A stretch of DNA of 64,000 nt from Mesobacterium_A sp034670065 (GCA_034670065.1 JAXMOG010000005.1:124001-188000); one strand, 5' to 3'; counted from the first letter of the stretch, positions 1 to 9,128 are shown. Notes: a model not told the origin generated them from the sequence alone. Translations and numbers: made by a program.

Positions 1-539
1 GTGTGGGCATGCCGTTTATGGAAGATGTGACCGTGATGGATGAGCATATGCAGGTCATTCCACGTGACGGGGAAACCAAGGGCGAGGTCATGCATCGTGG
101 CAATGGGGTGATGAAGGGGTATCTGAAGGCGCCCAAAGCCACGCAAGAGGCATTCAAAGGCGGGTATTTCCATTCGGCCGATATCGCTATTTTGCACGAA
201 GACGGGTATCTTCAGATCGCCGATCGCGCCAAAGACATCATCATCTCGGGCGGCGAGAACATCTCGTCCGTCGAGGTGGAAAGCACCTTGATGGAGCATG
301 AATCCGTGCTGCTGTGCGCGGTTGTGGCGAAACCGGATGAAAAATGGGGTGAAGTGCCCTGTGCATTTGTAGAAGTCAAAACACACCAGGAGGTCAGCGA
401 GGCAGAGCTGATTGCCTTCACCCGTGAGAGGTTGGCCGGGTTCAAATGCCCGAAGAAAGTGGTATTTTGTGAGTTGCCCAAAACATCCACAGGGAAAATC
501 CAGAAATTTGCGCTGCGGGAAGTGGCCAAAGATTTGTGA
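1..539 (+). CDS. Acyl-CoA synthetase / AMP-binding enzyme, C-terminal part (5' truncated)
   Basis: This is the C-terminal third of an adenylate-forming acyl-CoA synthetase; the reading frame is open from the window edge, so the true start lies upstream. Visible motifs are the hinge region DRAKDIIISGGENISSVEVE and, near the end, PKTSTGKIQK, whose lysine is the conserved adenylation lysine of the superfamily. Such enzymes activate a carboxylic acid with ATP and load it onto CoA in the cytoplasm. The substrate-binding pocket lies in the missing part, so I do not name the acid; fatty acids or methylmercaptopropionate (a DmdB-like role, common in roseobacters) are possible. The GTG and ATG codons near the window start are internal codons, not starts. 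Confidence 0.9.
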   Translation, partial: VGMPFMEDVTVMDEHMQVIPRDGETKGEVMHRGNGVMKGYLKAPKATQEAFKGGYFHSADIAILHEDGYLQIADRAKDIIISGGENISSVEVESTLMEHESVLLCAVVAKPDEKWGEVPCAFVEVKTHQEVSEAELIAFTRERLAGFKCPKKVVFCELPKTSTGKIQKFALREVAKDL

Positions 540-601
540 CCTTTGCCCGCATGGTTTGGTCGTGTTAGCGTATTTTGTAATATGAGGCAGAGCAGCCCGC
601 C

Positions 602-1621
602 ATGACGGCATTGAATGAGTATGATCGGTTAGAAGCCACCGGGCTTTGGCGTCAGTCGCCAGAGGACCAGCGGCGTGAGGTAATTGTTTCGCTAGGCGAT
701 GCATCGCTGACGATTTCGGATCTGCAAGAACGGATTTTGACCCATTGGTCCTTGGCGGCTTTGACACGGGCTTCACGCGGGACGGATACCGTTGTCTATC
801 ATCCTGACGGCGATCCCGGCGAAACCTTGGAACTGGCCCCGTCCGAAGAGCAAATGATCGACGCGATCGCACGTTTGCAATCGGCCATTGAACGGGGTCG
901 CCCACATCCGGGGCGGTTGCGGCTTTGGATGACTTTGGGAATGGCCGGTTTGGTGTTGCTGGCGATGGTTTTTTGGCTGCCCGGTGCATTGGTACGTCAC
1001 ACATTGCGTGTGGTCCCCGATGTGAAACGGGTTGAACTGTCAGAGCAACTGCTGACGGAACTACAGCGTGTTTCAGGTAGCCAGTGCCAGAAACCGGTGG
1101 CGATGCCTGCGTTGGCCAAGTTGTCGACAAGGCTGACCGGCACTCGCGATGGCATTGTTGTGCTGCCCGGTGGCATTGTGGCCACCGCCCATTTGCCCGA
1201 CGGCACCGTGATTTTGAACCGGACGTTGATTGAAGACTGGGAAGAGCCCGAAGTGCCCGCCGGGTTTGTTATTGCGGAAACCGCCCGCTTGGCAGAAACA
1301 GATCCGCTTGGCGAATTGCTGGACCACGCCGGATTGCCCGCAAGTCTACGGTTCCTGACAACAGGCGAAATGTCGGCTGGCACCCTGCGCGACTATGCGG
1401 AATGGCTGGTGACAACGCCTGCCGTTGCCCTGCCGACGCCTGCTTTGCTGGACAGTTTCGAGGCCGCACAGGTTTCTACGCGCCCCTACGCCTATGCGGT
1501 GGATGTCACAGGGGAATCGACGCTTGATCTGATCGAAGCTGACCCAATGCCAGCAGGTGTGGCACAGCCTGTCTTGCCCGATTCAGACTGGATCAGATTG
1601 CAGGAAATCTGCGGCGGGTGA
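602..1621 (+). CDS. Hypothetical membrane-anchored protein
   Basis: A 339-residue protein with no family I can name. One clear hydrophobic segment lies near residues 103-128 (LWMTLGMAGLVLLAMVFW and following), after a charged N-terminal part of about 100 residues. The remaining 210 residues look globular and probably sit in the periplasm. The stretch VVLPGGIVATAHLPDG and the later VPAGFVIAETARLAETDPL vaguely recall the central part of membrane metallopeptidase-like proteins, but no HExxH zinc motif is present, so no enzymatic role is claimed. The ATG at 602 follows a purine-rich GAGGCAGAG. The gene stands alone and is convergent with the SPOR gene across a strong hairpin. Confidence 0.7.
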   Translation: MTALNEYDRLEATGLWRQSPEDQRREVIVSLGDASLTISDLQERILTHWSLAALTRASRGTDTVVYHPDGDPGETLELAPSEEQMIDAIARLQSAIERGRPHPGRLRLWMTLGMAGLVLLAMVFWLPGALVRHTLRVVPDVKRVELSEQLLTELQRVSGSQCQKPVAMPALAKLSTRLTGTRDGIVVLPGGIVATAHLPDGTVILNRTLIEDWEEPEVPAGFVIAETARLAETDPLGELLDHAGLPASLRFLTTGEMSAGTLRDYAEWLVTTPAVALPTPALLDSFEAAQVSTRPYAYAVDVTGESTLDLIEADPMPAGVAQPVLPDSDWIRLQEICGG

Positions 1622-1663
1622 TCTGCGCCCCATCTTTAAAGCGCTATCCAACAAGCACGAAAA

Positions 1664-1690
1664 AGCCCGGATGGTTTTGCCATCCGGGCT
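1664..1690. terminator. Bidirectional intrinsic terminator
   Basis: A perfect 11-bp stem (AGCCCGGATGG / CCATCCGGGCT) with a 5-nt loop, flanked by AAAA on the left and TTT on the right. It can end transcription of both the upstream hypothetical gene and the convergent SPOR-domain gene. Confidence 0.85.
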
Positions 1691-1731
1691 TTTGTGTAAG
1701 TTCGACGGTCAGCGAAACCGTCCAAGTTTGA

Positions 1732-2922
1732 TTACCGCAGGTAGGCGTCGTGGAAACCGGCGCGACGGGCCGCAGCCAGGGCATTGGCCGTTTGCTGCCC
1801 TCCAGACACTGGGATCAACACAGCCCGCATTGTCTGCCCATTGCGCTGAAAGACACCGTATTTCACTGGCATACCCAGCTTTTGCAGGCGGGCCGCAGCG
1901 GCGCTGGCGTTGCCCTTCTGGGCAAAGACGCCAACCTGAACATAGCGCGTCGCTGCAACGGCGGGCTTACGCGGTGCCGATTTGGTGGACAGCACAGTAC
2001 GTGGTGCGGCTTTGGGCGTGCGAACCGTGGTGCCCTTTGTGGACAGATAGGTCTTTTGCTCAGCCATGCTGGTGAACGGGTAGTACAGTTTTGGAAATTT
2101 CGCAGTGACATCACGGCCTGAGGACCGATCGATCAGCCGGCGCGGCACGGTGTTGGTCCACGTCAGCAACATCTGTGCACGACCATTCAGCGTTTGGTTC
2201 GCGCGGTGTGGATTCAGACGGTCATCTTTCCAAACCTTACGATAGCCTTTGGGTGTGGGCATCACCGTGGTGTCGCGTTTTTCGTATACGTGGCGTGGCA
2301 GCACACGGTCTGTGCCGCGCACTTCACCGGGTTCGGCAGCGCGCAAGGCAATCTGGCTTCGTGCAACGGGGGCTGCGACCACAGGTTTCGGCGCAGGCGC
2401 TGCGTAAACCCGACGCGGTGCAGGCTTGGGGGCTGCGGCTGGAATCGACGCAACGGTGCGCATTGGTGGACGGGCCGAGGCGGCAGGACGCACCACCGGT
2501 GCAGGCTTCGCAACTGGCGCGGCAGCGGTTTCCTGAGCCACTGGGCGGGCCTGTGGGCGCGTTGTGGCCGGTGCCGCCATAGTATCTGACGATGCGGCGG
2601 CGGCTGTCGCACTGGGGGCTGGCTTGGCTGCCGGTTTGGCCACTGGTGCGACTTCAAGCGCCATCTCGGCGGCTTTCAGCGTCGGGGTCTGGCCACAGAT
2701 GACTTTGCGCTCTCGCGACATACGCGGAACCCAAGTGACATTGCCATCCACCCCGGCGCGCACATACACGCAGCCACGGCTGTCAACATATTGCGCACCG
2801 GTAAAGGTGGCAGGCGGAATTTCGGCTGGCGAAAAGTTGGCGCCTTGCGCCGCCGCAAATGTGCCAAACCCAAGTGGCGCAGCCGCAAAAGCCGCCAGTA
2901 CAAGAATGCGTCTCAGTTTCAT
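1732..2922 (-). CDS. SPOR-domain periplasmic/lipid-envelope protein
   Basis: A 396-residue exported protein. The N-terminus KLRRILVLAAFAAAPLGFG is a signal peptide ending near Ala-Ala-Ala-Gln. A long Ala/Pro-rich low-complexity linker (roughly residues 80-190) leads to a C-terminal SPOR domain (about residues 325-396, starting RYVQVGVFAQKGNASAAAAR). SPOR domains bind denuded peptidoglycan glycan strands at the division septum, so a cell-wall or division-associated role is inferred. I chose the ATG at 2922 over a GTG four codons upstream because GGGGA lies at Shine-Dalgarno distance from the ATG. It is convergent with the preceding gene and transcribed away from upp. Confidence 0.85.
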   Translation of the reverse strand: MKLRRILVLAAFAAAPLGFGTFAAAQGANFSPAEIPPATFTGAQYVDSRGCVYVRAGVDGNVTWVPRMSRERKVICGQTPTLKAAEMALEVAPVAKPAAKPAPSATAAAASSDTMAAPATTRPQARPVAQETAAAPVAKPAPVVRPAASARPPMRTVASIPAAAPKPAPRRVYAAPAPKPVVAAPVARSQIALRAAEPGEVRGTDRVLPRHVYEKRDTTVMPTPKGYRKVWKDDRLNPHRANQTLNGRAQMLLTWTNTVPRRLIDRSSGRDVTAKFPKLYYPFTSMAEQKTYLSTKGTTVRTPKAAPRTVLSTKSAPRKPAVAATRYVQVGVFAQKGNASAAAARLQKLGMPVKYGVFQRNGQTMRAVLIPVSGGQQTANALAAARRAGFHDAYLR

Positions 2923-2987
2923 GTCCGTCCCCACAGATGTTGCGTCAACATGCCTGATGCGCCAATGCCTGTAAAGCGGCTGATGCT

Positions 2988-3620
2988 CTATTTTGTGCCA
3001 AACATGCGGTCGCCCGCATCACCTAGCCCCGGAACGATATATCCTTTGTCATTCAGACACTCATCCAGTGCAGCTGTCACGATAGGAACATCGGGATGTG
3101 CCTCTTTCATCAGGGCGACACCTTCGGGTGAAGCCAACAAGCACAAGAATCGGATATTCGTCGCGCCCGCCTTTTTCAGCAGGTCAATCGCTGCAGCAGA
3201 ACTGTTGCCAGTGGCCAGCATTGGGTCAACCGCAATCACCAACCGGTCTTCCAGCTTCTCCGGCACTTTGAAATAGTACTGAACCGGCATCAAGGTTTCC
3301 TCGTCACGGTACAGCCCGACAAACCCGACCCGTGCCGATGGGATCAGCTCCAGCACGCCATCCAGCAATCCGTTACCCGCGCGCAGAATAGAGATCAGCG
3401 CCAGTTTTTTGCCTGCCAGAACCGGCGCATCCATTTCGGTTAGCGGCGTTTCTATGCTGCGTGTCGTCATCGGCAGTTCACGCGTGATTTCATACGCCAG
3501 CAACTGACTGATTTCCCGCAAAAGCTGTCGGAACACTGCGGTCGACGTTCCCTTGTCCCGCATCAAAGACAGTTTGTGCTGTACCAGCGGGTGTTCGACG
3601 ACAGTCAGGTGGTTGGTCAT
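2988..3620 (-). CDS. upp: Uracil phosphoribosyltransferase
   Basis: Converts uracil and PRPP to UMP, the last step of pyrimidine base salvage in the cytoplasm. The 210-residue length is normal for the family. The PRPP-binding loop is VDPMLATGNSSAA at residues 131-143, and the C-terminus GYIVPGLGDAGDRMFGTK is typical of Upp. The start is the ATG at 3620, which overlaps the stop codon of add by 4 bp; a longer upstream frame exists but would run into add and lacks family similarity. It is the last gene of the salvage operon cdd-deoA-deoB-add-upp, so uracil released by DeoA-type phosphorolysis of uridine/deoxyuridine can be recaptured. Confidence 0.97.
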   Translation of the reverse strand: MTNHLTVVEHPLVQHKLSLMRDKGTSTAVFRQLLREISQLLAYEITRELPMTTRSIETPLTEMDAPVLAGKKLALISILRAGNGLLDGVLELIPSARVGFVGLYRDEETLMPVQYYFKVPEKLEDRLVIAVDPMLATGNSSAAAIDLLKKAGATNIRFLCLLASPEGVALMKEAHPDVPIVTAALDECLNDKGYIVPGLGDAGDRMFGTK

Positions 3621-4621
3621 GCGGATTCCAATCGTTTCAGCAGCTTGTCTTTGGTGTCTTGATCGCAGAATGCAGCCTCGGCCGCAGTACGCGTGATATC
3701 GTTCAATACTTCGGCGTCCCAACCAAAGGTTTTGGCAAGGTCTGCGTATTCTTTGCGCATTGTGGTGTGAAAAAACGGCGGATCATCGGTGCTGATCGTC
3801 ACTTTCACACCACGCTCACGCAGCTTGGCAATGGGGTGTTTGTCCAGCGTGGGATAAACACCCAAAAAGACATTCGAGCCGGGACAAACCTCCAGCACGA
3901 TGCCGTCCTCGGCCAGCTTATCAACCAGCGCCAAATCCTCTATCGCGCGCACGCCATGGCCGATGCGTTCAACGCCCAAATCCACAATGGCATCGCGAAC
4001 CGAGTCAGGGCCGCCCCATTCGCCCGCATGGGCCGTCAGCCGCAATCCGGCCTCGCGCGCCATATCGAAAGAATAGGCAAAATCCCTTGGTGCGAACTGC
4101 TTCTCGTCCCCGGCAATGCCAAAGCCCACCAGCCAATCATCCGCTGTTTCTGCCGCGCAAAGGGCCGTGCGCTTGGCCTTGTCTGGTCCGAAATGCCGGA
4201 TCGGTGTCACGATGCCGCGTAAGATAACGCCCATGTCCCGCTCTGCGGAATCGGCGGCTTCGCGAATGGCATGCAGATATTCGCGCCACGCCCCCACATC
4301 ACCGCCGCCGCAGAACTCTGGTGACAAGAAGGTTTCGCAGTAAAACACACCATTTTCTGCACTTTGTTCTAACACGGCGCGGGTCAGGCGGGCGAAGTCC
4401 TGCGGCGTTTTCAGAACGCTGGTCGCGGCCTCATAGACCGACAAAAAATGCCAGAAATCACGATAGGCATAAGACCCGTCTTCATTGAAGATGCCCGACA
4501 GATCGACATTTTTTTCCTGCGCCAAACCACGAATGAAGGCGGGCGGCGCGCCACCTTCGAAATGCAGATGCAGTTCGATCTTCGGCAAACTTTCGATGCT
4601 GTGCAGCTCTTCTTCAGTCAC
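3617..4621 (-). CDS. add: Adenosine deaminase family protein
   Basis: A 334-residue zinc hydrolase that deaminates adenosine (or adenine) to inosine (or hypoxanthine). Zinc-ligand motif HLH is at residues 18-20 (KIELHLHFEGG), followed by TAHAGE, the catalytic-site RIGHGVRA, and STDDPPFF near the C-terminus. The segment CPGSNVFLGVYP is a form also seen in adenine deaminases, so adenosine versus adenine specificity is not settled. The start is a GTG at 4621 that overlaps the deoB stop by 4 bp (GTGA). Its place between deoB and upp in a nucleoside operon supports a salvage/catabolic role. Confidence 0.93.
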   Translation of the reverse strand: MTEEELHSIESLPKIELHLHFEGGAPPAFIRGLAQEKNVDLSGIFNEDGSYAYRDFWHFLSVYEAATSVLKTPQDFARLTRAVLEQSAENGVFYCETFLSPEFCGGGDVGAWREYLHAIREAADSAERDMGVILRGIVTPIRHFGPDKAKRTALCAAETADDWLVGFGIAGDEKQFAPRDFAYSFDMAREAGLRLTAHAGEWGGPDSVRDAIVDLGVERIGHGVRAIEDLALVDKLAEDGIVLEVCPGSNVFLGVYPTLDKHPIAKLRERGVKVTISTDDPPFFHTTMRKEYADLAKTFGWDAEVLNDITRTAAEAAFCDQDTKDKLLKRLESA

Positions 4622-5820
4622 AAAAACCCTGTCCCTTTCCCGCGCTGGGGAACTTGCAAATGTTGCGCCACGCTGGCAGCGATATCTGCAAAAGCAACGC
4701 CGCCGATGCTGCCCTGCCCCGCCCCGGCCATTAAGACCGGCACTTGTTCACGGGTGTGATCGGTGCCGACCCATGTAGGATCATTGCCGTGATCAGCCGT
4801 CAAGACCAACAGATCATCTGGGCGCAACTGACCCATCACCTGCCCAACAACCGTATCAAACCATTCCAGCGCTCTGGCATATCCCGAGACATCGCGGCGA
4901 TGCCCATACAGGCTGTCAAATTCCACGAAGTTGGCAAAGGTCAAACTGCCATCTGGTGCGGTGCGCAGCCAGTCCATCAAATGGTCCGCCAGTTCGGCAT
5001 CTGTGCCTTTGCGCACTTCATCGATTCCGGTTTTTGAAAAAATGTCGCCTATCTTGCCAACAGCCAGCACCTTGCGGCCCGCATCCTGAACCCAATTGGT
5101 TAACACAGGTTGGGGTGGCTTGATTGCAAAATCACGCCGGTTCTTGGTGCGGGCAAACTGCCCCGGCGTGCCGACAAAGGGCCGCGCAATCACCCGACCC
5201 ACACGCATGTCATGCAAAACAGGCGCAAGATCACGACACAGGGTCAACAGACGTTCTAGGCCAAAGGAGTCCTCATGCGCCGCAATCTGAAAAACGCTGT
5301 CGGCAGAGGTGTAACAGATTGGCTTACCGGTGCGCATGTGTTCTTCGCCGAACTGCTCGATCATCACCGTGCCCGAGCCATGGCAATTGCCCAGTATTCC
5401 ATCTGTGCCAGCCAGCGCGCAAACCTGATCTGTCAGGTCGACCGGGAAGGCCGGAGTTTCGTCAGGGAAATATGTCCATTCCCAGGGGACCGGCAAACCG
5501 GCGATTTCCCAATGGCCTGACGGGGTGTCCTTGCCACGCGATACTTCGCTTGCCGCCCCCCATTTGCCGGTGACGGGTGTGGTGTCTCCAACGTCTAAAC
5601 CAGAGGCCAGTTTTAAGGCACGAAACAGACCCAAAGCTGCCAAGTTGGGTACCTGAAGTGGACCGCTGCGACCTTCCTCTGCCTGCCCATTGGCGCAGGC
5701 CAGCGCAATATGGCCCAGTGTGTTGGACCCGGTATCGGGCACGTCGCCGTTGAAGAATTGGTCGGCATCAGCGGCACCGCCAATCCCGACAGAATCCATA
5801 ACAACCAAAAAAGCTCTCAT
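4618..5820 (-). CDS. deoB: Phosphopentomutase
   Basis: Interconverts (deoxy)ribose 1-phosphate and 5-phosphate, linking nucleoside phosphorolysis to central carbon metabolism. The protein is 400 residues long, as usual for DeoB. The alkaline-phosphatase-superfamily metal sites are visible: MDSVGIGG at residues 8-15, DTGSNTLGH, and LTADHGNDP followed by GTDHTRE near residues 340-360. The ATG overlaps the end of deoA by 4 bp and its stop overlaps the add start by 4 bp, so translation of this operon is probably coupled throughout. Confidence 0.97.
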   Translation of the reverse strand: MRAFLVVMDSVGIGGAADADQFFNGDVPDTGSNTLGHIALACANGQAEEGRSGPLQVPNLAALGLFRALKLASGLDVGDTTPVTGKWGAASEVSRGKDTPSGHWEIAGLPVPWEWTYFPDETPAFPVDLTDQVCALAGTDGILGNCHGSGTVMIEQFGEEHMRTGKPICYTSADSVFQIAAHEDSFGLERLLTLCRDLAPVLHDMRVGRVIARPFVGTPGQFARTKNRRDFAIKPPQPVLTNWVQDAGRKVLAVGKIGDIFSKTGIDEVRKGTDAELADHLMDWLRTAPDGSLTFANFVEFDSLYGHRRDVSGYARALEWFDTVVGQVMGQLRPDDLLVLTADHGNDPTWVGTDHTREQVPVLMAGAGQGSIGGVAFADIAASVAQHLQVPQRGKGTGFL

Positions 5821-7121
5821 ACGCCGATCCTTTCATGGACCAGCGGCGGCACTTTGGGGGCCGACCCGATGGCGATGGCCGCCTGAACGGCGCGCAATGT
5901 CCGATCTGCCTGCCCTTCGCGGGCCGCGTGAACCCGTGCCAGCGGTTGGCCCTTTTGCACTTTTGCCCCCAGTGACAGAACATCAGACAGGCCCACTGCA
6001 GGATCGACCTTGTCGCTTTCCACTTGCCGTCCACCGCCCAGCGCAACCACAGCCAGGCCCAACGCCTCACCATCGATGCTGGCGATATAGCCGGACTTTG
6101 GCGCGGGCACTTCGCGGATCACCGGCGCTTCGGGCAAAAAGCGGGCCCAGTTTTCAACAAACTCGTGTGGACCACCATGCGCATAGACCATCGCGCCAAA
6201 CCGTTCTGCTGCGCGACCATCTGAAATGGCGGCCGCAATCGCATCACGACCCGCGTCGGCATCAGGTGCCAACCCGGCTTGCGCCAACAACGGCCCGCCC
6301 AATTCCGTGCTAAGGTCAGCCAACGGCCCCCCAACTTCGCCGCACAGAACGCGCATCACTTCTTGCACTTCCAGCGCATTGCCCAAGGCCGGGGCCAACG
6401 GTTGGTTCATATCAGTGATCAACGCGCTGGTCTGACAGCCCGCCGCATTTGCGGTTTCAACCAAGGCTTCTGCCAAGGCGCGCGCCTCGTCCAGTGTCTT
6501 CATAAATGCGCCGGACCCAACTTTGACATCCAACACCAGCCCCTGAAGCCCGGCGGCCAGTTTCTTTGACAGGATAGACGCCGTAATCAGATCAAGGCTT
6601 TCGACCGTCGCCGTCACATCGCGGATCGCGTAAAGCCGCCGGTCTGCCGGTGCGATATTGGCCGATGCGCTGACAATTGCAGCGCCCGTTTCGCGCACGA
6701 CCTCGCGCATTCGGCTTTCGTCCAAGGTTGTGGTGAAGCCGGGAATCGCTTCCAACTTGTCCAGCGTCCCGCCGGTATGACCCAAACCCCGGCCAGAAAT
6801 CATAGGGACACGCGCGCCCAATGCCGCCAGCGCCGGGGCCAGCACCAGTGACACGCAATCGCCGACGCCGCCGGTCGAATGCTTGTCGATCACAGGTGCG
6901 CCGTCATCCCACGCCAACACATGCCCAGAATCGCGCATGGCCAGCGTCAGCGCCGTACGGCCTGTGCCTTCCAGCCCGCGCAAACAAATACCCATCGCAA
7001 AGGCCCCAGCCTGAGCATCGCTGACAGACCCATCCGCCAGCCCCCGCGCGAACCACGCCAGCGCCTCTGAATCGGCGGGTTCGCCACGGCGAAGTGCGGC
7101 AATGACTGTGCGTGCGTCCAT
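5817..7121 (-). CDS. deoA: Thymidine phosphorylase
   Basis: Phosphorolyses thymidine/deoxyuridine to the free base plus deoxyribose 1-phosphate, which DeoB then isomerises. The 434-residue product carries the phosphate-binding KHSTGGVGD at residues 80-88 and the family signature SGRGLGHTGGTLDKLE at about 109-124. I placed the start at the ATG at 7121 (MDARTVIAALRRGEP), which begins 1 nt after the cdd stop; the longer frame upstream would overlap cdd and is not similar to the family. The C-terminal domain has the expected KSGYI and lysine-rich biotinyl-like fold region. Confidence 0.97.
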   Translation of the reverse strand: MDARTVIAALRRGEPADSEALAWFARGLADGSVSDAQAGAFAMGICLRGLEGTGRTALTLAMRDSGHVLAWDDGAPVIDKHSTGGVGDCVSLVLAPALAALGARVPMISGRGLGHTGGTLDKLEAIPGFTTTLDESRMREVVRETGAAIVSASANIAPADRRLYAIRDVTATVESLDLITASILSKKLAAGLQGLVLDVKVGSGAFMKTLDEARALAEALVETANAAGCQTSALITDMNQPLAPALGNALEVQEVMRVLCGEVGGPLADLSTELGGPLLAQAGLAPDADAGRDAIAAAISDGRAAERFGAMVYAHGGPHEFVENWARFLPEAPVIREVPAPKSGYIASIDGEALGLAVVALGGGRQVESDKVDPAVGLSDVLSLGAKVQKGQPLARVHAAREGQADRTLRAVQAAIAIGSAPKVPPLVHERIGV

Positions 7122-7122
7122 G

Positions 7123-7515
7123 TCAGGCCCGATCCATATGGCCCGCATCAAATGCGCCGGGCAACAGATCACCTACGGTTGTCACAAACTCTGCCCCGTC
7201 CAACGTGGCCAGCGTGACTTTGACGTCTGAAGCGGCAAATTCAGCCAATTTCTGTCGGCATCCGCCACAAGGCGGCACCGGGCTGGGACAGTCAGCCACA
7301 ACATACACTTCTACAACTTTTCGATCACCCGCAGCGCACATGGCCGCAATTGCGCCGGCCTCGGCACAGGTGCCTTCCGGGTAGGCCACGTTTTCGACAT
7401 TACAGCCGGAATATACGGTTCCGCCCTCGGTTTTCAGTGCCGCGCCGACCAGAAAATTGGAATATGGAGCATAGGCGTTTTTGTGTACGGCGATGGCCGC
7501 GTCTCTTAGGGTCAT
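7123..7515 (-). CDS. cdd: Cytidine deaminase
   Basis: Deaminates cytidine and deoxycytidine to uridine and deoxyuridine, feeding DeoA and Upp downstream in the same operon. It is a 130-residue short homotetrameric-type enzyme. The zinc ligands and the catalytic glutamate are in CAE (residues 50-52) and PCGGC (residues 82-86). YSNFLVGAAL near residues 18-27 is the usual substrate-binding start. The ATG at 7515 begins the salvage operon; the 72-bp gap to znuB is the only room for its promoter. Confidence 0.97.
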   Translation of the reverse strand: MTLRDAAIAVHKNAYAPYSNFLVGAALKTEGGTVYSGCNVENVAYPEGTCAEAGAIAAMCAAGDRKVVEVYVVADCPSPVPPCGGCRQKLAEFAASDVKVTLATLDGAEFVTTVGDLLPGAFDAGHMDRA

Positions 7516-7587
7516 GGCACACCTTGCATGAAATTTGGTTCGGCCATGTTGGGAAGCGCGGGCCGGATTTGCAAGGGCCACTTGGCG

Positions 7588-8388
7588 TCAGGTGTTCCGA
7601 AAAACGCGTTGTGACACCGTACCCAAGATGAACAACACCGCCGCGCAGCACACGATTGTGGGGCCGGTGGGGCTGTCCAGCTGGAACGACAGGCCAACGC
7701 CCCCAAGCGCCGATGTCGCCGCCAAAAGCAGCGCGATGCCTGCCATCTGTTCGGGCGTGCGCGCAAAATTTCGCGCCGTTGCCGCGGGAATAACCAACAG
7801 AGCGGCGATCAGCAGCACGCCCACAACCTTGATCGCCACCGCAACGACCAAGGCCAAAGCCAATGTCAGCACACGTTGTTCGCGGCGCGGGTCAATCCCT
7901 GCGGCCATCGCCAGATCGGCGTTCAACGTCGCCGTCAACAAGGCAGACCACCGCCACCAAAGCAACGCCAGTACAGCTGCGGCCCCGGCCCAGATCACCA
8001 GAAGGTCGATTTTGCTGACAGCCAGAATATCGCCAAACAGATAGGCCATCAGGTCCAGCCGCACATTGGGCAAAAACGACACGGCAACCAAACCGAAAGC
8101 CAAAGCCGAATGCGCCAAGACCCCCAAAAGCGTATCCACAGACTGCATTTGACTGGACAGTCGCGTGACGATCATCGCCATCAGCAGCGCCATCGCCATC
8201 GCCCCAGCAAAGACCGGCACATCAAGCGCCAGTGCCAGCGCCACGCCCAAGATCGCGGCATGGGCCGTCGCATCTCCGAAATAGGCCATTCGGCGCCAGA
8301 CGACGAAACAGCCCATGGGTGCCGCAGCCAGCGCCACACCCAACGCCGCCAGCGCGGCGCGGAACAGAAAATTGTCCAACATCATCAC
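7588..8388 (-). CDS. znuB: Zinc ABC transporter permease ZnuB
   Basis: Inner-membrane permease of the high-affinity zinc importer, about 266 residues with roughly eight hydrophobic segments, of the ABC-3 (manganese/zinc) permease family. Family landmarks are YFGDATAHAAILGVALAL in the first third and a C-terminal segment ending near LFILGTVSQRV. The apparent start is a GTG at 8388 overlapping the znuC stop by 4 bp; ATG codons one and two triplets later are alternatives. It is the third gene of zur-znuC-znuB and should assemble with ZnuC and the divergently encoded ZnuA. Confidence 0.95.
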   Translation of the reverse strand: MMMLDNFLFRAALAALGVALAAAPMGCFVVWRRMAYFGDATAHAAILGVALALALDVPVFAGAMAMALLMAMIVTRLSSQMQSVDTLLGVLAHSALAFGLVAVSFLPNVRLDLMAYLFGDILAVSKIDLLVIWAGAAAVLALLWWRWSALLTATLNADLAMAAGIDPRREQRVLTLALALVVAVAIKVVGVLLIAALLVIPAATARNFARTPEQMAGIALLLAATSALGGVGLSFQLDSPTGPTIVCCAAVLFILGTVSQRVFRNT

Positions 8389-9128
8389 GCCGCGTGCCCC
8401 TCGCCATGATCATGGTCGCAATCATGATGGTGATCGTGTTCGTGCCGGTAAAGCGCCAGCGCCCCTTGTGTACCCGTGCCAAACAAAGCGCGATACTCTG
8501 GTGCAGAGGCCACGTGTTCGGGCGCACCATGACAACATACATGGCCATTCAGACAGACCACCCGATCCGACGCCGCCATAACGACGTGCAATTCGTGGCT
8601 GACCATCAGCACTGCGCATCCCAGTGCGCGGCGCACATGTTCAACTTGCAAGTAAAAATCGGCCGACCCCGTTTGATCCAACCCTTGGGTGGCTTCATCC
8701 AAGATCAAAAGCTGCGGCGTGCCAAGCAAAGCCCGCGCCAACAAAACCCGCTGAAACTGTCCGCCTGACAGATCCCCCATTTGACGGTCTGCCAAACCCG
8801 CTGCCCCGGCCTGTGTCAGCGCCTGCGCGGCATCCGCGTTTCGCACACGGTTTGGCAGGTCAAGAAACCGGCGGACGGTCAACGGCAAGGTCTGATCGAT
8901 ATGCAGTTTCTGCGGCACATAGCCGATGCGCAACCCCGGCGCGCGTGTCACCTGCCCCGATTGGGCGGTCACGGCACCGATAATCGTGCGCAACAAGGTG
9001 GATTTGCCAGAGCCGTTCGGCCCGACAATGGTGACAATCTCACCCGGATCAATTGCCAGGTCGATATTGTGCAATACGGTGTGTGCGCCCAATTGGACGG
9101 AAACGTCAGATAGGGAAATCAGGTTCAT
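8385..9128 (-). CDS. znuC: Zinc ABC transporter ATP-binding protein ZnuC, with His-rich tail
   Basis: ATPase that energises zinc import through ZnuB. It is 247 residues long. The Walker A GPNGSGKST is at residues 36-44, the signature LSGGQFQR in the middle and Walker B LLILDEATQGLD after it. The last 20 residues are strikingly rich in His, Asp and Glu (RHEHDHHHDCDHDHGEGHAA), a likely cytoplasmic metal-binding tail that could sense or buffer zinc. The start is the ATG at 9128, overlapping the zur stop by 4 bp. A farther upstream frame exists but lies within zur. Confidence 0.96.
   Translation of the reverse strand: MNLISLSDVSVQLGAHTVLHNIDLAIDPGEIVTIVGPNGSGKSTLLRTIIGAVTAQSGQVTRAPGLRIGYVPQKLHIDQTLPLTVRRFLDLPNRVRNADAAQALTQAGAAGLADRQMGDLSGGQFQRVLLARALLGTPQLLILDEATQGLDQTGSADFYLQVEHVRRALGCAVLMVSHELHVVMAASDRVVCLNGHVCCHGAPEHVASAPEYRALFGTGTQGALALYRHEHDHHHDCDHDHGEGHAA

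Noticed and set aside
2988..3722. A 34-codon N-terminal extension of Upp
   Set aside because: It would lie inside add; the ATG at 3620 gives the normal protein with a 4-bp overlap.
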